Positions 23,997 through 31,759 of a DNA stretch of 64,000 nt are shown here, piece by piece. Source of the stretch: Bog-756 sp963769905 (GTDB lineage Bacteria; Actinomycetota; Acidimicrobiia; Acidimicrobiales; RAAP-2); contig CAVYNG010000002.1 in assembly GCA_963769905.1 (NCBI GenBank), positions 1,922,001-1,986,000 on the forward strand. Direction: 5' to 3'. Numbering within the stretch: position 1 is the stretch's first letter; every line of letters begins with the position of its first letter. The position numbers and the translations under genes are program-made. Below the pieces are notes generated by a model. The model saw only the letters and a program-made list of their open reading frames with translations. It was not told where the DNA came from and searched no databases.

Positions 23997-26128
23997 CTGG
24001 CGGCCGACAGGGCCGACGCCGTGAATTGAGTCCGGAGCGCCGACTCGAGCTGATTCGTGCTCGTAGTCACCTGGTTCAGCTCGGACACGATGTTCGAACT
24101 GCTGACAGCGGTGACGTAGGACGAAAGGTCGGACCCCACCTGTGAGAGGTGGGTGAGCGTCGAGGAGGACTGACCGACCGCGCTCTGCACTGCTGCGAGG
24201 TCGCCGGAAACGTTGCTCGGATAGTGGATCGCGGACAGCGTGTTCGAGTAACTCTGGAGCTCGGACGCGAAATGGGCGTCGTTCGACTCGAAGCATTGGG
24301 CCAGCGCCGCAGGATCGCCCAGGGTGCGACACGTCGTGGCCTGGGCATCGAACGACTGCGCTTGTTGTTGCAGGGCGGCATACGCGGAAGCCGTCTCGGT
24401 CTCGGCGACAGTCGCATTGGCGACGGTGATCCCGAGGACCGCCGGAAGCATGAACTCCAAAATGTAGAGGAGGCCACCCAGCACGAAGAGGACGACCACG
24501 AGCCGCTTCGCCCGATCGGAAAGGATCAGCCGCCACGATCGTTCCGAGGCGACTGTCGGTGTTGCTCCCCACTCGGGTGCGCGCGGGGGGGTCGGAGCCG
24601 CCGCGCCCGCGTAGAACGTGCTCCCCCCAGGGGGAGGAGGTTGCGGCGGTGCGGACAGCAGCGGGAGTCCCGGCGTCACAGCCGGTGGAGAGCCGGTTCC
24701 GGGTGGACCTGAGGCGGGCGGGCCTCCGACGGGCGGACCCGCACCGGGCGGCGGATTGTCGAAAGTTGGAAGGGTCGTGTGCACCGTCGGTCCGGTTTGG
24801 AGCGGATAGGGAGACGGTGTTGCGCGGTGTGAACCTGGCGGCGGAGGTGGCGGTGCGCCTGGCTGCGGGAGTGCACCCGGTGGAGGGGGCGGCGGCAGTG
24901 CGCCCGGTGGAGGTGGCGGCGGCAGTGCGCCCGGTGGAGGTGGCGGTGCGCCTGGCGCCGGGAGTGCACCCGGTGGAGGGGGCGGCGGGAGTGTCGTGGG
25001 CGTCGGCTCCGACACACCCGTTGGCGGCAGCGGCGGTGTGGTGGGTATCGGCTCCGGCGACCCGCCCGGTGGCGGTGGCGGTGCGCCCAGCGGCGGGAGT
25101 GCACCCGGTGGAGGTGGCGGCGGGAAGGTCGAAGGAGGCGGAGGCGGCGGGAAGGAGGGTGGAGGGGGCGGAAGTCCGAGCGTCGGCAATTGCGCCGGGC
25201 CAACGGTGGCTTCCCGTGGTGCTTCGGGCGGTATCTCCACGGAGTCGAGATCGGGGACGGGTGCCGGCGGGCCAGGGACCGATTGCCCCGGTGGAGTGAC
25301 CGAACCGGCCGCGGGAGGAAAGTTCGGCGCCAGTGGGGGCAGAGGGCTGCCCGACGTGGGAGGCGGTGCCCCGTAGGGCGGAGGGGGCAACTGGCTGCCC
25401 GCGCCTGGTGGTGCCGGCGGCGCGAACGGAGCTGGCGACGAGTACGGCGCGTACGGGGCGGGCGGTGGCCCACCGTAGGGCGGGGGCATCGACCCGGGCC
25501 CCCCGAGTGGCTCCCCAGGCGAGCCCGGCCCTCCGTCCCCCATCACACCCGACGGCTGGAACGTCGTGAGGAGATAGAAGTAACCCTGGAACCTGACGCG
25601 GTAGCGGATCGCCGCGGCGGCGGCCTCGAACATCCAGTCGGGGAGCATCCCGCGCACCAGTACCACCACCCACATGACGATCGAGAAGAGGCCGAGACCG
25701 GCAATGAGCACGGTCGCGGCGATGCCGGCGGGAATCGCGAGGAAGTAACGGAAGAACACCGCCCACCGGTTGAGAGGTCCGGTCTGCACGCGTACGTCGA
25801 CCGGGTAGCTGGCTGACGACTCCAAGGAGAAGGGCGGGTAGTCGTCGGTGAGAAGGTAGAGGTACGCATCGACTCTCGCCTCCCACCTCAGGAAGCCGGA
25901 GAGGAAACTCGCGCAGGACTCCGGGAGCCGACCGGTGAACAGCGCCCCGAACCAGCCGATCACCAGGACGACGAAGGCCGCGATGCCGACGAACGCCAAC
26001 ACGATCGCCTGTGGGATGAGGAGGATCAGACGGAAAACGACGGTCAAGCGGCGCTGACCGCTCGGCACGCCGAACGCGACCTCGATCGGAGCGGCCCCAG
26101 GACCCGTCGTCGTCGGCATGGTCACCAC
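23987..26128 (-). CDS. DUF4389 membrane protein with long proline-rich region
   Basis: A 713-residue protein. Residues ~20-210 form a DUF4389 region with paired hydrophobic hairpins (VVFRLILLIPQAIVLAFVGI, WAVFFRYFLAIPAGIAATVL) and the YLYLLTDDYPPFSL and YFYLLTTFQPSG signatures. Residues ~215-520 are very rich in Pro, Gly and Ala, with repeated PPPPPGALP-type units. A further membrane helix (LVVVLFVLGGLLYILEFML) precedes a ~140-residue Ser/Thr/Ala-rich C-terminal domain with a probable Cys pair (TTCRTLGDPAALAQCF). A GGAGGAG ribosome site precedes two GTG codons and an ATG at 26119. Function unknown; probably an envelope-spanning protein. Confidence 0.75.
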   Translation of the reverse strand: MVTMPTTTGPGAAPIEVAFGVPSGQRRLTVVFRLILLIPQAIVLAFVGIAAFVVLVIGWFGALFTGRLPESCASFLSGFLRWEARVDAYLYLLTDDYPPFSLESSASYPVDVRVQTGPLNRWAVFFRYFLAIPAGIAATVLIAGLGLFSIVMWVVVLVRGMLPDWMFEAAAAAIRYRVRFQGYFYLLTTFQPSGVMGDGGPGSPGEPLGGPGSMPPPYGGPPPAPYAPYSSPAPFAPPAPPGAGSQLPPPPYGAPPPTSGSPLPPLAPNFPPAAGSVTPPGQSVPGPPAPVPDLDSVEIPPEAPREATVGPAQLPTLGLPPPPPSFPPPPPPSTFPPPPPPGALPPLGAPPPPPGGSPEPIPTTPPLPPTGVSEPTPTTLPPPPPPGALPAPGAPPPPPGALPPPPPPGALPPPPPPGALPQPGAPPPPPPGSHRATPSPYPLQTGPTVHTTLPTFDNPPPGAGPPVGGPPASGPPGTGSPPAVTPGLPLLSAPPQPPPPGGSTFYAGAAAPTPPRAPEWGATPTVASERSWRLILSDRAKRLVVVLFVLGGLLYILEFMLPAVLGITVANATVAETETASAYAALQQQAQSFDAQATTCRTLGDPAALAQCFESNDAHFASELQSYSNTLSAIHYPSNVSGDLAAVQSAVGQSSSTLTHLSQVGSDLSSYVTAVSSSNIVSELNQVTTSTNQLESALRTQFTASALSAASHS
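24835..25180 (-). repeat. Proline/glycine codon repeats within the DUF4389 gene
   Basis: Imperfect tandem copies coding for PPPPPGALP- and APPPPPG-like units make up the middle of the gene. Unit lengths vary (about 27-36 bp), as expected from slippage and unequal exchange. Confidence 0.65.
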
Positions 26129-26269
26129 GACGCTCCTCCAACCGTCGGTTCGGGCCGTCCGCCTTTGGCGATCGCTGGCGTTGCCGAAAGTAGCAGCGGG
26201 GGTGAATGGACAGTGGGATCCTGGTCCGGCCGGGTGCGCGATTCCCGTCCCGCCCCACGAGAAGTCAGG

Positions 26270-27457
26270 TCAGCGATCGACCCCCAGTACGAGACCACTT
26301 GTCGGCACACCGGTGCCCGCGGTCACCAGCACGTGTTCGACGTCGGGGACCTGGTTGACGGAGCTTCCACGCACCTGGCGCACTCCTTCTGCGATCCCGT
26401 TCATTCCGTGGAGATAGGCCTCGCCGAGCTGTCCACCGTGCATGTTGATCGGAAGGTTGCCGCCGACCTCGATGTTGCCGTCCCGCACGAACTCCTTGGC
26501 CTCACCCTTCTCGCAGAAGCCGAGCTCCTCGAGTTGGTACAGGACGTACGGGGTGAAGTGGTCGTAGAGGACGGCCGTCTGGACGTCCGCGGGTCCGAGA
26601 CCGGAGGTCCCCCACAACTGACGCGCGACGGCCGCCATCTCAGGGAGACCGCAAAGATCGTCGGCGTAGTAGGAGGTCATCATCTCCTGACCCGGACCGG
26701 CTCCCTGCGCCGCGGCCTCGATGACCACCGGCACCGAGGGCAAGTCTCGTGCACGCTCGATCGAAGTGACCACCAGCGCTTGGCCACCGTCGGTCTCCTG
26801 GCAGCAGTCGAGCAAGTGGAGGGGTTCGACGATCCAGCGCGACGCCTGGTGCTCCTCGAGCGTGATCGGCTTGCCGTAGAACCAGGCCTTCGGGTTCGTC
26901 GCGGCGTGCTTGCGATCGGCGACCGCCACTCGTCCGAGATCTTCGGAGGTTGCTCCGGTCATGTGCAGATAGCGCTGCGCGGCCATCGCGACCCATTGCG
27001 CAGGTGTCAGCAGCCCGAAGGGTGCGTACCACGCGAAATTCGCCGTCTCGGCGTTCGGGACCGGGGGTCGGTCCTGCACGCCTGCACCGAACCGGTTCCC
27101 CGAACGTTCGTTGAATGCTCGGTAACAGACGACGACGTCAGCCACTCCTGCATCGACCGCAAGTGCGGCCTGTTGGATCGTCGCACATGCCGCGCCACCG
27201 CCGTAGTGGATGCGGCTGAAGAAGGACAGTTCCCCGATTCCAAGGCTGCGGGCGATCTCGATCTCCGGGTTGGTGTCGGCACTGAACGTGACCAACCCGT
27301 CGACCTCCGCAGGCTCGATTCCGGCGTCGCGCAACGCGAGATCGACCGCCTCCGCTGCGAGGCGAAGCTCGCTCCTCCCCGATTCCTTCGAGAACTCGGT
27401 CGCACCGATGCCGGCGATCGCGGTCCGCCCGATGAACGAGTGGCGCGCGCTGCTCAT
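26270..27457 (-). CDS. ltp2: Thiolase-fold steroid aldolase, Ltp2-like
   Basis: A 395-residue thiolase-superfamily lipid-transfer protein. ATG 27457 (MSSARHSFIGRTAIAGIGAT) overlaps the stop of the MaoC gene (ATGA). Family features are GATEFSKESGRSELRLAAEA, IHYGGGAACATIQQAALAV, FERW-type sites are absent, and NLPINMHGGQLGEAYLHGMN near the end. In mycobacteria Ltp2 with the DUF35 part of ChsH2 cleaves the steroid 17-beta side chain, releasing propionyl-CoA by retro-aldol. It is the last gene of a five-gene operon in the same order as mycobacterial igr. Assignment rests on context plus family. Confidence 0.8.
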   Translation of the reverse strand: MSSARHSFIGRTAIAGIGATEFSKESGRSELRLAAEAVDLALRDAGIEPAEVDGLVTFSADTNPEIEIARSLGIGELSFFSRIHYGGGAACATIQQAALAVDAGVADVVVCYRAFNERSGNRFGAGVQDRPPVPNAETANFAWYAPFGLLTPAQWVAMAAQRYLHMTGATSEDLGRVAVADRKHAATNPKAWFYGKPITLEEHQASRWIVEPLHLLDCCQETDGGQALVVTSIERARDLPSVPVVIEAAAQGAGPGQEMMTSYYADDLCGLPEMAAVARQLWGTSGLGPADVQTAVLYDHFTPYVLYQLEELGFCEKGEAKEFVRDGNIEVGGNLPINMHGGQLGEAYLHGMNGIAEGVRQVRGSSVNQVPDVEHVLVTAGTGVPTSGLVLGVDR

Positions 27458-28023
27458 CGATCGCCTCGCTTGCCGTGCCCTGCCGGCTCGGCAGCGGTCG
27501 CCGCGCTCGAACGGCACGGCAGCCGCAGCCGGACCGTTCCGCCGACGTGATCGCCGAGCGAGTTGGCACCCTGCACTGCGATCTCGACGGAGCCGTACCC
27601 CTTTGGCCCGCTCGCCTTTGGCCCGCTCGCCTTTGGCCCGCTCGACCGCTCCGAGCCATCCGCCAACTCATCCTTGGCGATCACGACTCCGCTCAAGGTC
27701 ATCGCGTCACCCGGGTAGTTGGGCGCGCCGAGGCGGATGTCGACGTCGGTCAGGACGCCGCCGGGGCCGGTCCAGTCGGTCACGTAGCGACCGACCAGAC
27801 CGTTGGTCGAGAGGATGTTCATGAAGATGTCCTGCGAGCCACGCTCGACGGCGAGCGAGGGATCGTGGTGGACGTCCTGGTAGTCACGAGACGCGATCGC
27901 AGTCGACACGATCAGGGTCCGGGTCAGCGGGATCTCGAGGTCGGGCAGCCTGTCGCCGACTGCGACCTCCTCGAACGTGAGCGTGGTCGCACGTGGGCGG
28001 TTGGTCGAGATGGCGGGACTCAC
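27454..28023 (-). CDS. chsH1: MaoC-like hydratase, ChsH1-like
   Basis: A 189-residue single hotdog-domain protein. The hydratase motif ASRDYQDVHHDPSLAVERG retains the Asp/His pair of active MaoC hydratases, as in mycobacterial ChsH1, which hydrates the steroid C22 enoyl-CoA together with ChsH2. The GTG at 28023 overlaps the FadE28-like stop (GTGA). Near the middle, three 15-bp repeats insert GPKASGPKASGPK into a loop, an addition not expected in the family. It precedes ltp2 with ATGA overlap. Confidence 0.82.
   Translation of the reverse strand: MSPAISTNRPRATTLTFEEVAVGDRLPDLEIPLTRTLIVSTAIASRDYQDVHHDPSLAVERGSQDIFMNILSTNGLVGRYVTDWTGPGGVLTDVDIRLGAPNYPGDAMTLSGVVIAKDELADGSERSSGPKASGPKASGPKGYGSVEIAVQGANSLGDHVGGTVRLRLPCRSSAATAAEPAGHGKRGDR
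27601..27645 (-). repeat. Three in-frame 15-bp tandem repeats inside chsH1-like
   Basis: CTTTGGCCCGCTCGC is repeated three times (last base changed in the third). Each unit keeps frame and adds five residues (SGPKA-type) to the protein. Confidence 0.85.
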
Positions 28024-29192
28024 GCCACCACCTCCCGGCCGGATCGTTCCGCGCGGCGAGCCTCGACCACCTGACGACCGAGACGTGCGAGGTGGGCGCT
28101 CGGCGGACCGAGCTCGAGCTCGATCTGCTTTCCCCAGAGGAAATAGCGGTGGATGGGATAGGAGATGTCGGCTCCGATCCCACCGTGCAGATGCTGGGTC
28201 GCGAAGACCGCTCGCTGACCGGCCTCGGATGCGAACCACGAGGCCACCGAGACTGCCCGCTCCGCGTCGAGACCATTGTCGAGCCGCCACGCGGCCTGCC
28301 ACATCGAGACCCGCACCGACTCCGTGTCGATCGCCGCGTCGGCCGCTTTGAGCATCGTCCCCTGGAACGTCGACAGCGGCCGCCCGAACTGCTCGCGCGT
28401 GTTCAGGTAGGCAGCCGTCTGAGCCACTGCGGCCTCGATCACACCGACCTGGAGCGCGCACAGCCCGGTCCAGGCGCGTTGGAGGGTCCACTCGAGGACC
28501 TCGGCGCCTCGCGACGGATCGCCACCCGCAAGGAGATTTTCGGCCGAGACCTCTGCCTCGTCGAGATAGAAGTGAGGGTGGATCTCGCGATTGGTGGTCA
28601 CTGCACGCTCGCGCCGGGCCCCTTTCGCCGTCGGGTCGACGACGGCGACCACGATGCCGTCGTCGAGGAGCGCCGGCACCAACACACGGTCGGCGACGTG
28701 CGCGTAGGGCACCGCCCGCGCGACTCCGGTCAGCGTCACCCCTCCCGCGGCGCGCGGCGTGGCCGAGACCGAGGGACGTCCAATGCCCCCGACCGCCAGG
28801 TCGCCCGCCACGTCGGCGAGTGCAGCAGTCAGGACAGCCGTCCCCGACACCACTGAAGGCAGCACCGCGGCGCGCAGGGACTCGCTCCCGAACTCGCCCA
28901 CCGGCAAGGCACCGAGGACGATCGTCGCCCAGAGTGGGATCGGAGCGACCACCCGGCCCTGTGCCTCGAGGACGAGAGCCGCCTCGACCATCCCGAAACC
29001 GCCGCCTCCATAGGTCGTCGGGACACCGATCCCGAGCAGGTCCGCTGCGGCCAGCTCCGACCACAGCTCGCGATCGAATCGGTCGTCGCTCTCTTCGACC
29101 TTCTGGACTCGCTCCGGGGTCACGATGCCCCCGAACAGTCCGCGGGCCGCCTCTTCGACCGCCGACTGCTCGTCGCTCAGGCTGAAGTCCAT
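28020..29192 (-). CDS. fadE28: Acyl-CoA dehydrogenase subunit, FadE28/ChsE1-like
   Basis: A 390-residue acyl-CoA dehydrogenase family protein, start ATG 29192 overlapping the upstream stop by one base. The C-terminal stretch QHLHGGIGADISYPIHRYF closely recalls FadE28 of Mycobacterium, as do REQFGRPLSTFQ and the weakly conserved N-terminal half. FadE28 pairs with FadE29 in a heterotetramer that dehydrogenates the three-carbon steroid side-chain CoA. The partner is encoded two genes upstream. The usual catalytic glutamate position is not obvious, consistent with a subunit that completes rather than carries the active site. Confidence 0.82.
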   Translation of the reverse strand: MDFSLSDEQSAVEEAARGLFGGIVTPERVQKVEESDDRFDRELWSELAAADLLGIGVPTTYGGGGFGMVEAALVLEAQGRVVAPIPLWATIVLGALPVGEFGSESLRAAVLPSVVSGTAVLTAALADVAGDLAVGGIGRPSVSATPRAAGGVTLTGVARAVPYAHVADRVLVPALLDDGIVVAVVDPTAKGARRERAVTTNREIHPHFYLDEAEVSAENLLAGGDPSRGAEVLEWTLQRAWTGLCALQVGVIEAAVAQTAAYLNTREQFGRPLSTFQGTMLKAADAAIDTESVRVSMWQAAWRLDNGLDAERAVSVASWFASEAGQRAVFATQHLHGGIGADISYPIHRYFLWGKQIELELGPPSAHLARLGRQVVEARRAERSGREVVA

Positions 29193-30265
29193 CAGCGCAC
29201 CGTCCCTTCGGCCGTCCCTTTGCCGGGCACCGCGCCCGCGCCCGGGACCTTCGTGAACACCGGAAGGGTCAACTCGTCGTCGAACGCGACGAACGAGACC
29301 TGGACCGGCATCCCGATGGCCATCTCCTCAGGCTCGATGCCGGCCACGTTGGCAACGAGGCGCGTGCCCTCCTCGAGCTCGATCAACGCCACCACGAGCG
29401 GGTAGTCGAAGGCGGCCACCTGCGGATAGTGGTTGACCACGTAGCTGTAGACCGTCCCCCGCCCCGACGCAACCACCGTCTCCCACTCGAACGAGCGACA
29501 GTTCGCGCACGCAGGCCGCGGCGGATGGCGAAGAGTCCCGCACGAGGAGCAGCGTTGGATCAGCAGTTCGTCGCGTCTCGCTCCCTCGAAGAAGAAGGCA
29601 TTGTCCTTGGTGAGGGCGGGCCGAGGCCGCTTCGGGCGCGCCGGGGCGGCACCCTCGCCCTTCGCGCCTCCGCCCACGCGCTTCGGCCGGAACTTGAGGA
29701 TCCGGAACCGCATGGTGGCGACCGGGGCTCCGTCTTGGTCCGTGTACTCGAGACGGGTGGTGATGAAGTGACCGACCCCGAGCGCAGTCTCCTTCTCCGG
29801 GGAGATCGAGTCGATGACCGAGGAGAGCTCGAGGCGATCGCCGAGCACGAGCGGCCGCTCGTAGTGCTGGCTGCAGTTGGTGGCGACCACCGAGGTGAAC
29901 CCGCCTTCGTCGAGGAGCCGCATCAACTGCTCCGACGGCGAGTCCGCGGGGACCGTGCCCGCGGCTCGTGCGGCATCTGCTTCGAGGCTCGCACGAAGGC
30001 CGCGCATGATCCAGGCCTGGAGCATCGTCGGCGGGGCGATGATTCCCGGAAACCCCGCAGCCCGCGCGGCAGCCTCGTCGACGTAGACCGGATTGAAATC
30101 CCCCATCGCCTCGACCCAGTGACGAATCATCGCCTGGTTGACCGAGTCGGGAGCGATGGTCTTCTCTCCCGAGGGCTGGCCCACGAAGGTCTGCAGGCGC
30201 TCCTCGTACGACGCCTCTCCCCCGGCGTGACCTTTCTCCGGCGTCTCGGTCCGCGCTGCGCTCAT
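29192..30265 (-). CDS. chsH2: MaoC-DUF35 fusion, ChsH2-like
   Basis: A 357-residue two-domain protein. Residues about 15-200 form a MaoC/hotdog domain (AMGDFNPVYVDEAAARAAGF; the usual catalytic His is Tyr), and residues about 220-345 a DUF35 domain with a zinc-ribbon (CSSCGTLRHPPRPACANC) and OB-fold (GTVYSYVVNHYP). This exact fusion is the mycobacterial ChsH2, whose MaoC part joins ChsH1 as hydratase and whose DUF35 part joins Ltp2 as aldolase. ATG 30265 overlaps the FadE29-like stop (ATGA). Confidence 0.85.
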   Translation of the reverse strand: MSAARTETPEKGHAGGEASYEERLQTFVGQPSGEKTIAPDSVNQAMIRHWVEAMGDFNPVYVDEAAARAAGFPGIIAPPTMLQAWIMRGLRASLEADAARAAGTVPADSPSEQLMRLLDEGGFTSVVATNCSQHYERPLVLGDRLELSSVIDSISPEKETALGVGHFITTRLEYTDQDGAPVATMRFRILKFRPKRVGGGAKGEGAAPARPKRPRPALTKDNAFFFEGARRDELLIQRCSSCGTLRHPPRPACANCRSFEWETVVASGRGTVYSYVVNHYPQVAAFDYPLVVALIELEEGTRLVANVAGIEPEEMAIGMPVQVSFVAFDDELTLPVFTKVPGAGAVPGKGTAEGTVR

Positions 30266-31422
30266 CGCGAGCCCCGCTTCATCCCGAGACCGGCCATCGC
30301 CACGATCTCGCGCTGGATCTCGTTGACCCCACCCCCGAAGGTGTTGATCTGCGCCTGGCGGCCGGCGCGCTCGAGGTCCCCGTGGAGGACCGCCCCGGGT
30401 GTGCCCGGTGTGAGGTACCCGGCCGAGCCGACGATCCCGAGCAACCGCCGGTAGATCTCGACGGCGGACTCGGTCCCGAAGACCTTGACCGCGGACGAAT
30501 CGGCCGGACCGAGAGTGTCGTCCGCCACCGCACCGGTCATCCGCCAATTGAGCAGGTGCAACGTCTCGAGCAGCGCGAAGGTCCTTGCCAGGTCGGCCTG
30601 GATCCAACCGACCTCTTCGAGCCCCTTGTCGAAGACCCAGTCGACCACCTCGTCCCAGAGCCGGAACGCGAGGGCGCTCGCCGCGGCCAGACCCACCCGT
30701 TCGTGGTTGAGCTGGCCGGTGATCAGGCGCCAGCCCTCGTTGACCTCCCCGACCAGCGCGGAGCGCGGGACGCGGACCCCGTCGTAGTAGGAGGCAGTCG
30801 TCGCCACGCCGCCCACGGTGACGATCGGCGTGCAGGAGAATCCCGGTGTCGAGGTCGGCACCATCAGGATCGAGATCCCCTTGTGCTTCGGCGCGTCGGG
30901 ATCGGTGCGAACGGCCAACCAGATGTAGTCGGCCTGGCTGGCACCGCTCGTGAAGACCTTGTTGCCGTTCACCAGCCACTCGTCACCGTCAAGGACCGCA
31001 CTGGTCCGTAACGACGCCAGATCGGTCCCTGCACCCGGCTCGGTGTAGCCGATCGCGCAGTTGAGCTCGCCTGCGAGGATCCCAGAGAGGAAGAAGCTCT
31101 TCTGTTCCTCGGTCCCGTGCCGCATCAGCATCGGCCCGACCGTGTTGAGGGTGACGAACGGGAACGGTGCACGAGCGCGCTGGACCTCGTCGAAGAAGAC
31201 GAACTGGTCGCTGACCGGCCTTCCCTGGCCCCCGAATTCCTTCGGCCAGCCGATGCCGAGCCAGCCGTCCTTCCCCATCCGGCGAACCGCGGCACGGAAC
31301 GCCTCTCCACCCTCGCTCTCCGAGTCGAGGGCCGCGCGGACGTCGTCGGTCAGGAGCTCGGCGAAGTAGGCCCGCAGCTCCGCCCGGAGCGCCAGCTGCT
31401 CAGGCGTCTCTTCGAGGTACAT
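30262..31422 (-). CDS. fadE29: Acyl-CoA dehydrogenase subunit, FadE29/ChsE2-like
   Basis: A 386-residue acyl-CoA dehydrogenase beginning MYLEETPEQLALRAELRAYF. The blocks GWPKEFGGQGRPVSDQFVFF, AIGYTEPGAGTDLASLRT, VNGNKVFTSGASQADYIWLA, DAPKHKGISILMV and QINTFGGGVNEIQREIVA match mycobacterial FadE29 closely. With FadE28 it forms the FAD-dependent dehydrogenase of the last side-chain cycle. It is the first gene of the five-gene igr-like operon; the operator-bearing gap separates it from the divergent P450. Confidence 0.87.
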   Translation of the reverse strand: MYLEETPEQLALRAELRAYFAELLTDDVRAALDSESEGGEAFRAAVRRMGKDGWLGIGWPKEFGGQGRPVSDQFVFFDEVQRARAPFPFVTLNTVGPMLMRHGTEEQKSFFLSGILAGELNCAIGYTEPGAGTDLASLRTSAVLDGDEWLVNGNKVFTSGASQADYIWLAVRTDPDAPKHKGISILMVPTSTPGFSCTPIVTVGGVATTASYYDGVRVPRSALVGEVNEGWRLITGQLNHERVGLAAASALAFRLWDEVVDWVFDKGLEEVGWIQADLARTFALLETLHLLNWRMTGAVADDTLGPADSSAVKVFGTESAVEIYRRLLGIVGSAGYLTPGTPGAVLHGDLERAGRQAQINTFGGGVNEIQREIVAMAGLGMKRGSR

Positions 31423-31431
31423 GGCCCTTCA

Positions 31432-31490
31432 TCCCTCCACTATCCGACTCGTCCCCCCACTATCCGACCGTCCCCCCACTATCCGACATC
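31432..31490 (+). repeat. Three ~19-bp tandem repeats upstream of fadE29-like
   Basis: Copies of TCCCCCCACTATCCGACCG, with small length differences, begin 10 bases from the fadE29-like ATG, inside what should be its leader. Confidence 0.75.
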
Positions 31491-31659
31491 GCGTCTCCGG
31501 CCCGCATCCGAGCCTTGCCTACCCAGGGTCGCGCCGGCCAAGGGATGCCTCTGGCGTGTCGCCCCCAGCTCCTCCGGCATCCCCGCATCTCGAGCGCCGG
31601 GAGGCCACACCGGAGCGCCCGGCGCCTGGCTTGCCGACGGGCAGCTGCCCTATGATAAC

Positions 31660-31673
31660 TGATACACGTTCTA
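31660..31673. promoter_or_regulatory. KstR-like operator upstream of the P450 gene
   Basis: TGATACACGTTCTA matches TnnAACnnGTTnnA except TAC for AAC. A second half-site, TAGAAACGTG, overlaps immediately downstream (31672-31681). It begins 3 bases after the -10 hexamer TATGAT, a classic repressor position. Confidence 0.55.
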
Positions 31674-31759
31674 GAAACGTGAGTGCCACTAGGGTGCCGC
31701 CTGGACGTGTCCTCTGCCGTCTCACAGCCGGCGTCGACGAGTTTCCTCGGGGAGGGTGC

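Larger units (their letters stand above)
31423..31759. other. Divergent control region between fadE29-like and cyp125-like
   Basis: A 337-base spacer. It holds three ~19-bp tandem repeats next to the fadE29-like start (31432-31490), a good -10 hexamer TATGAT at 31651-31656 reading towards the P450, and the KstR-like site at 31660-31673 just downstream of it. No gene is seen in it. Confidence 0.6.

Noticed and set aside
24559..25299. Plus-strand frame opposite the proline-rich region
   Set aside because: It consists of Gly/Val/Ala repeats produced by antisense reading of proline codons.
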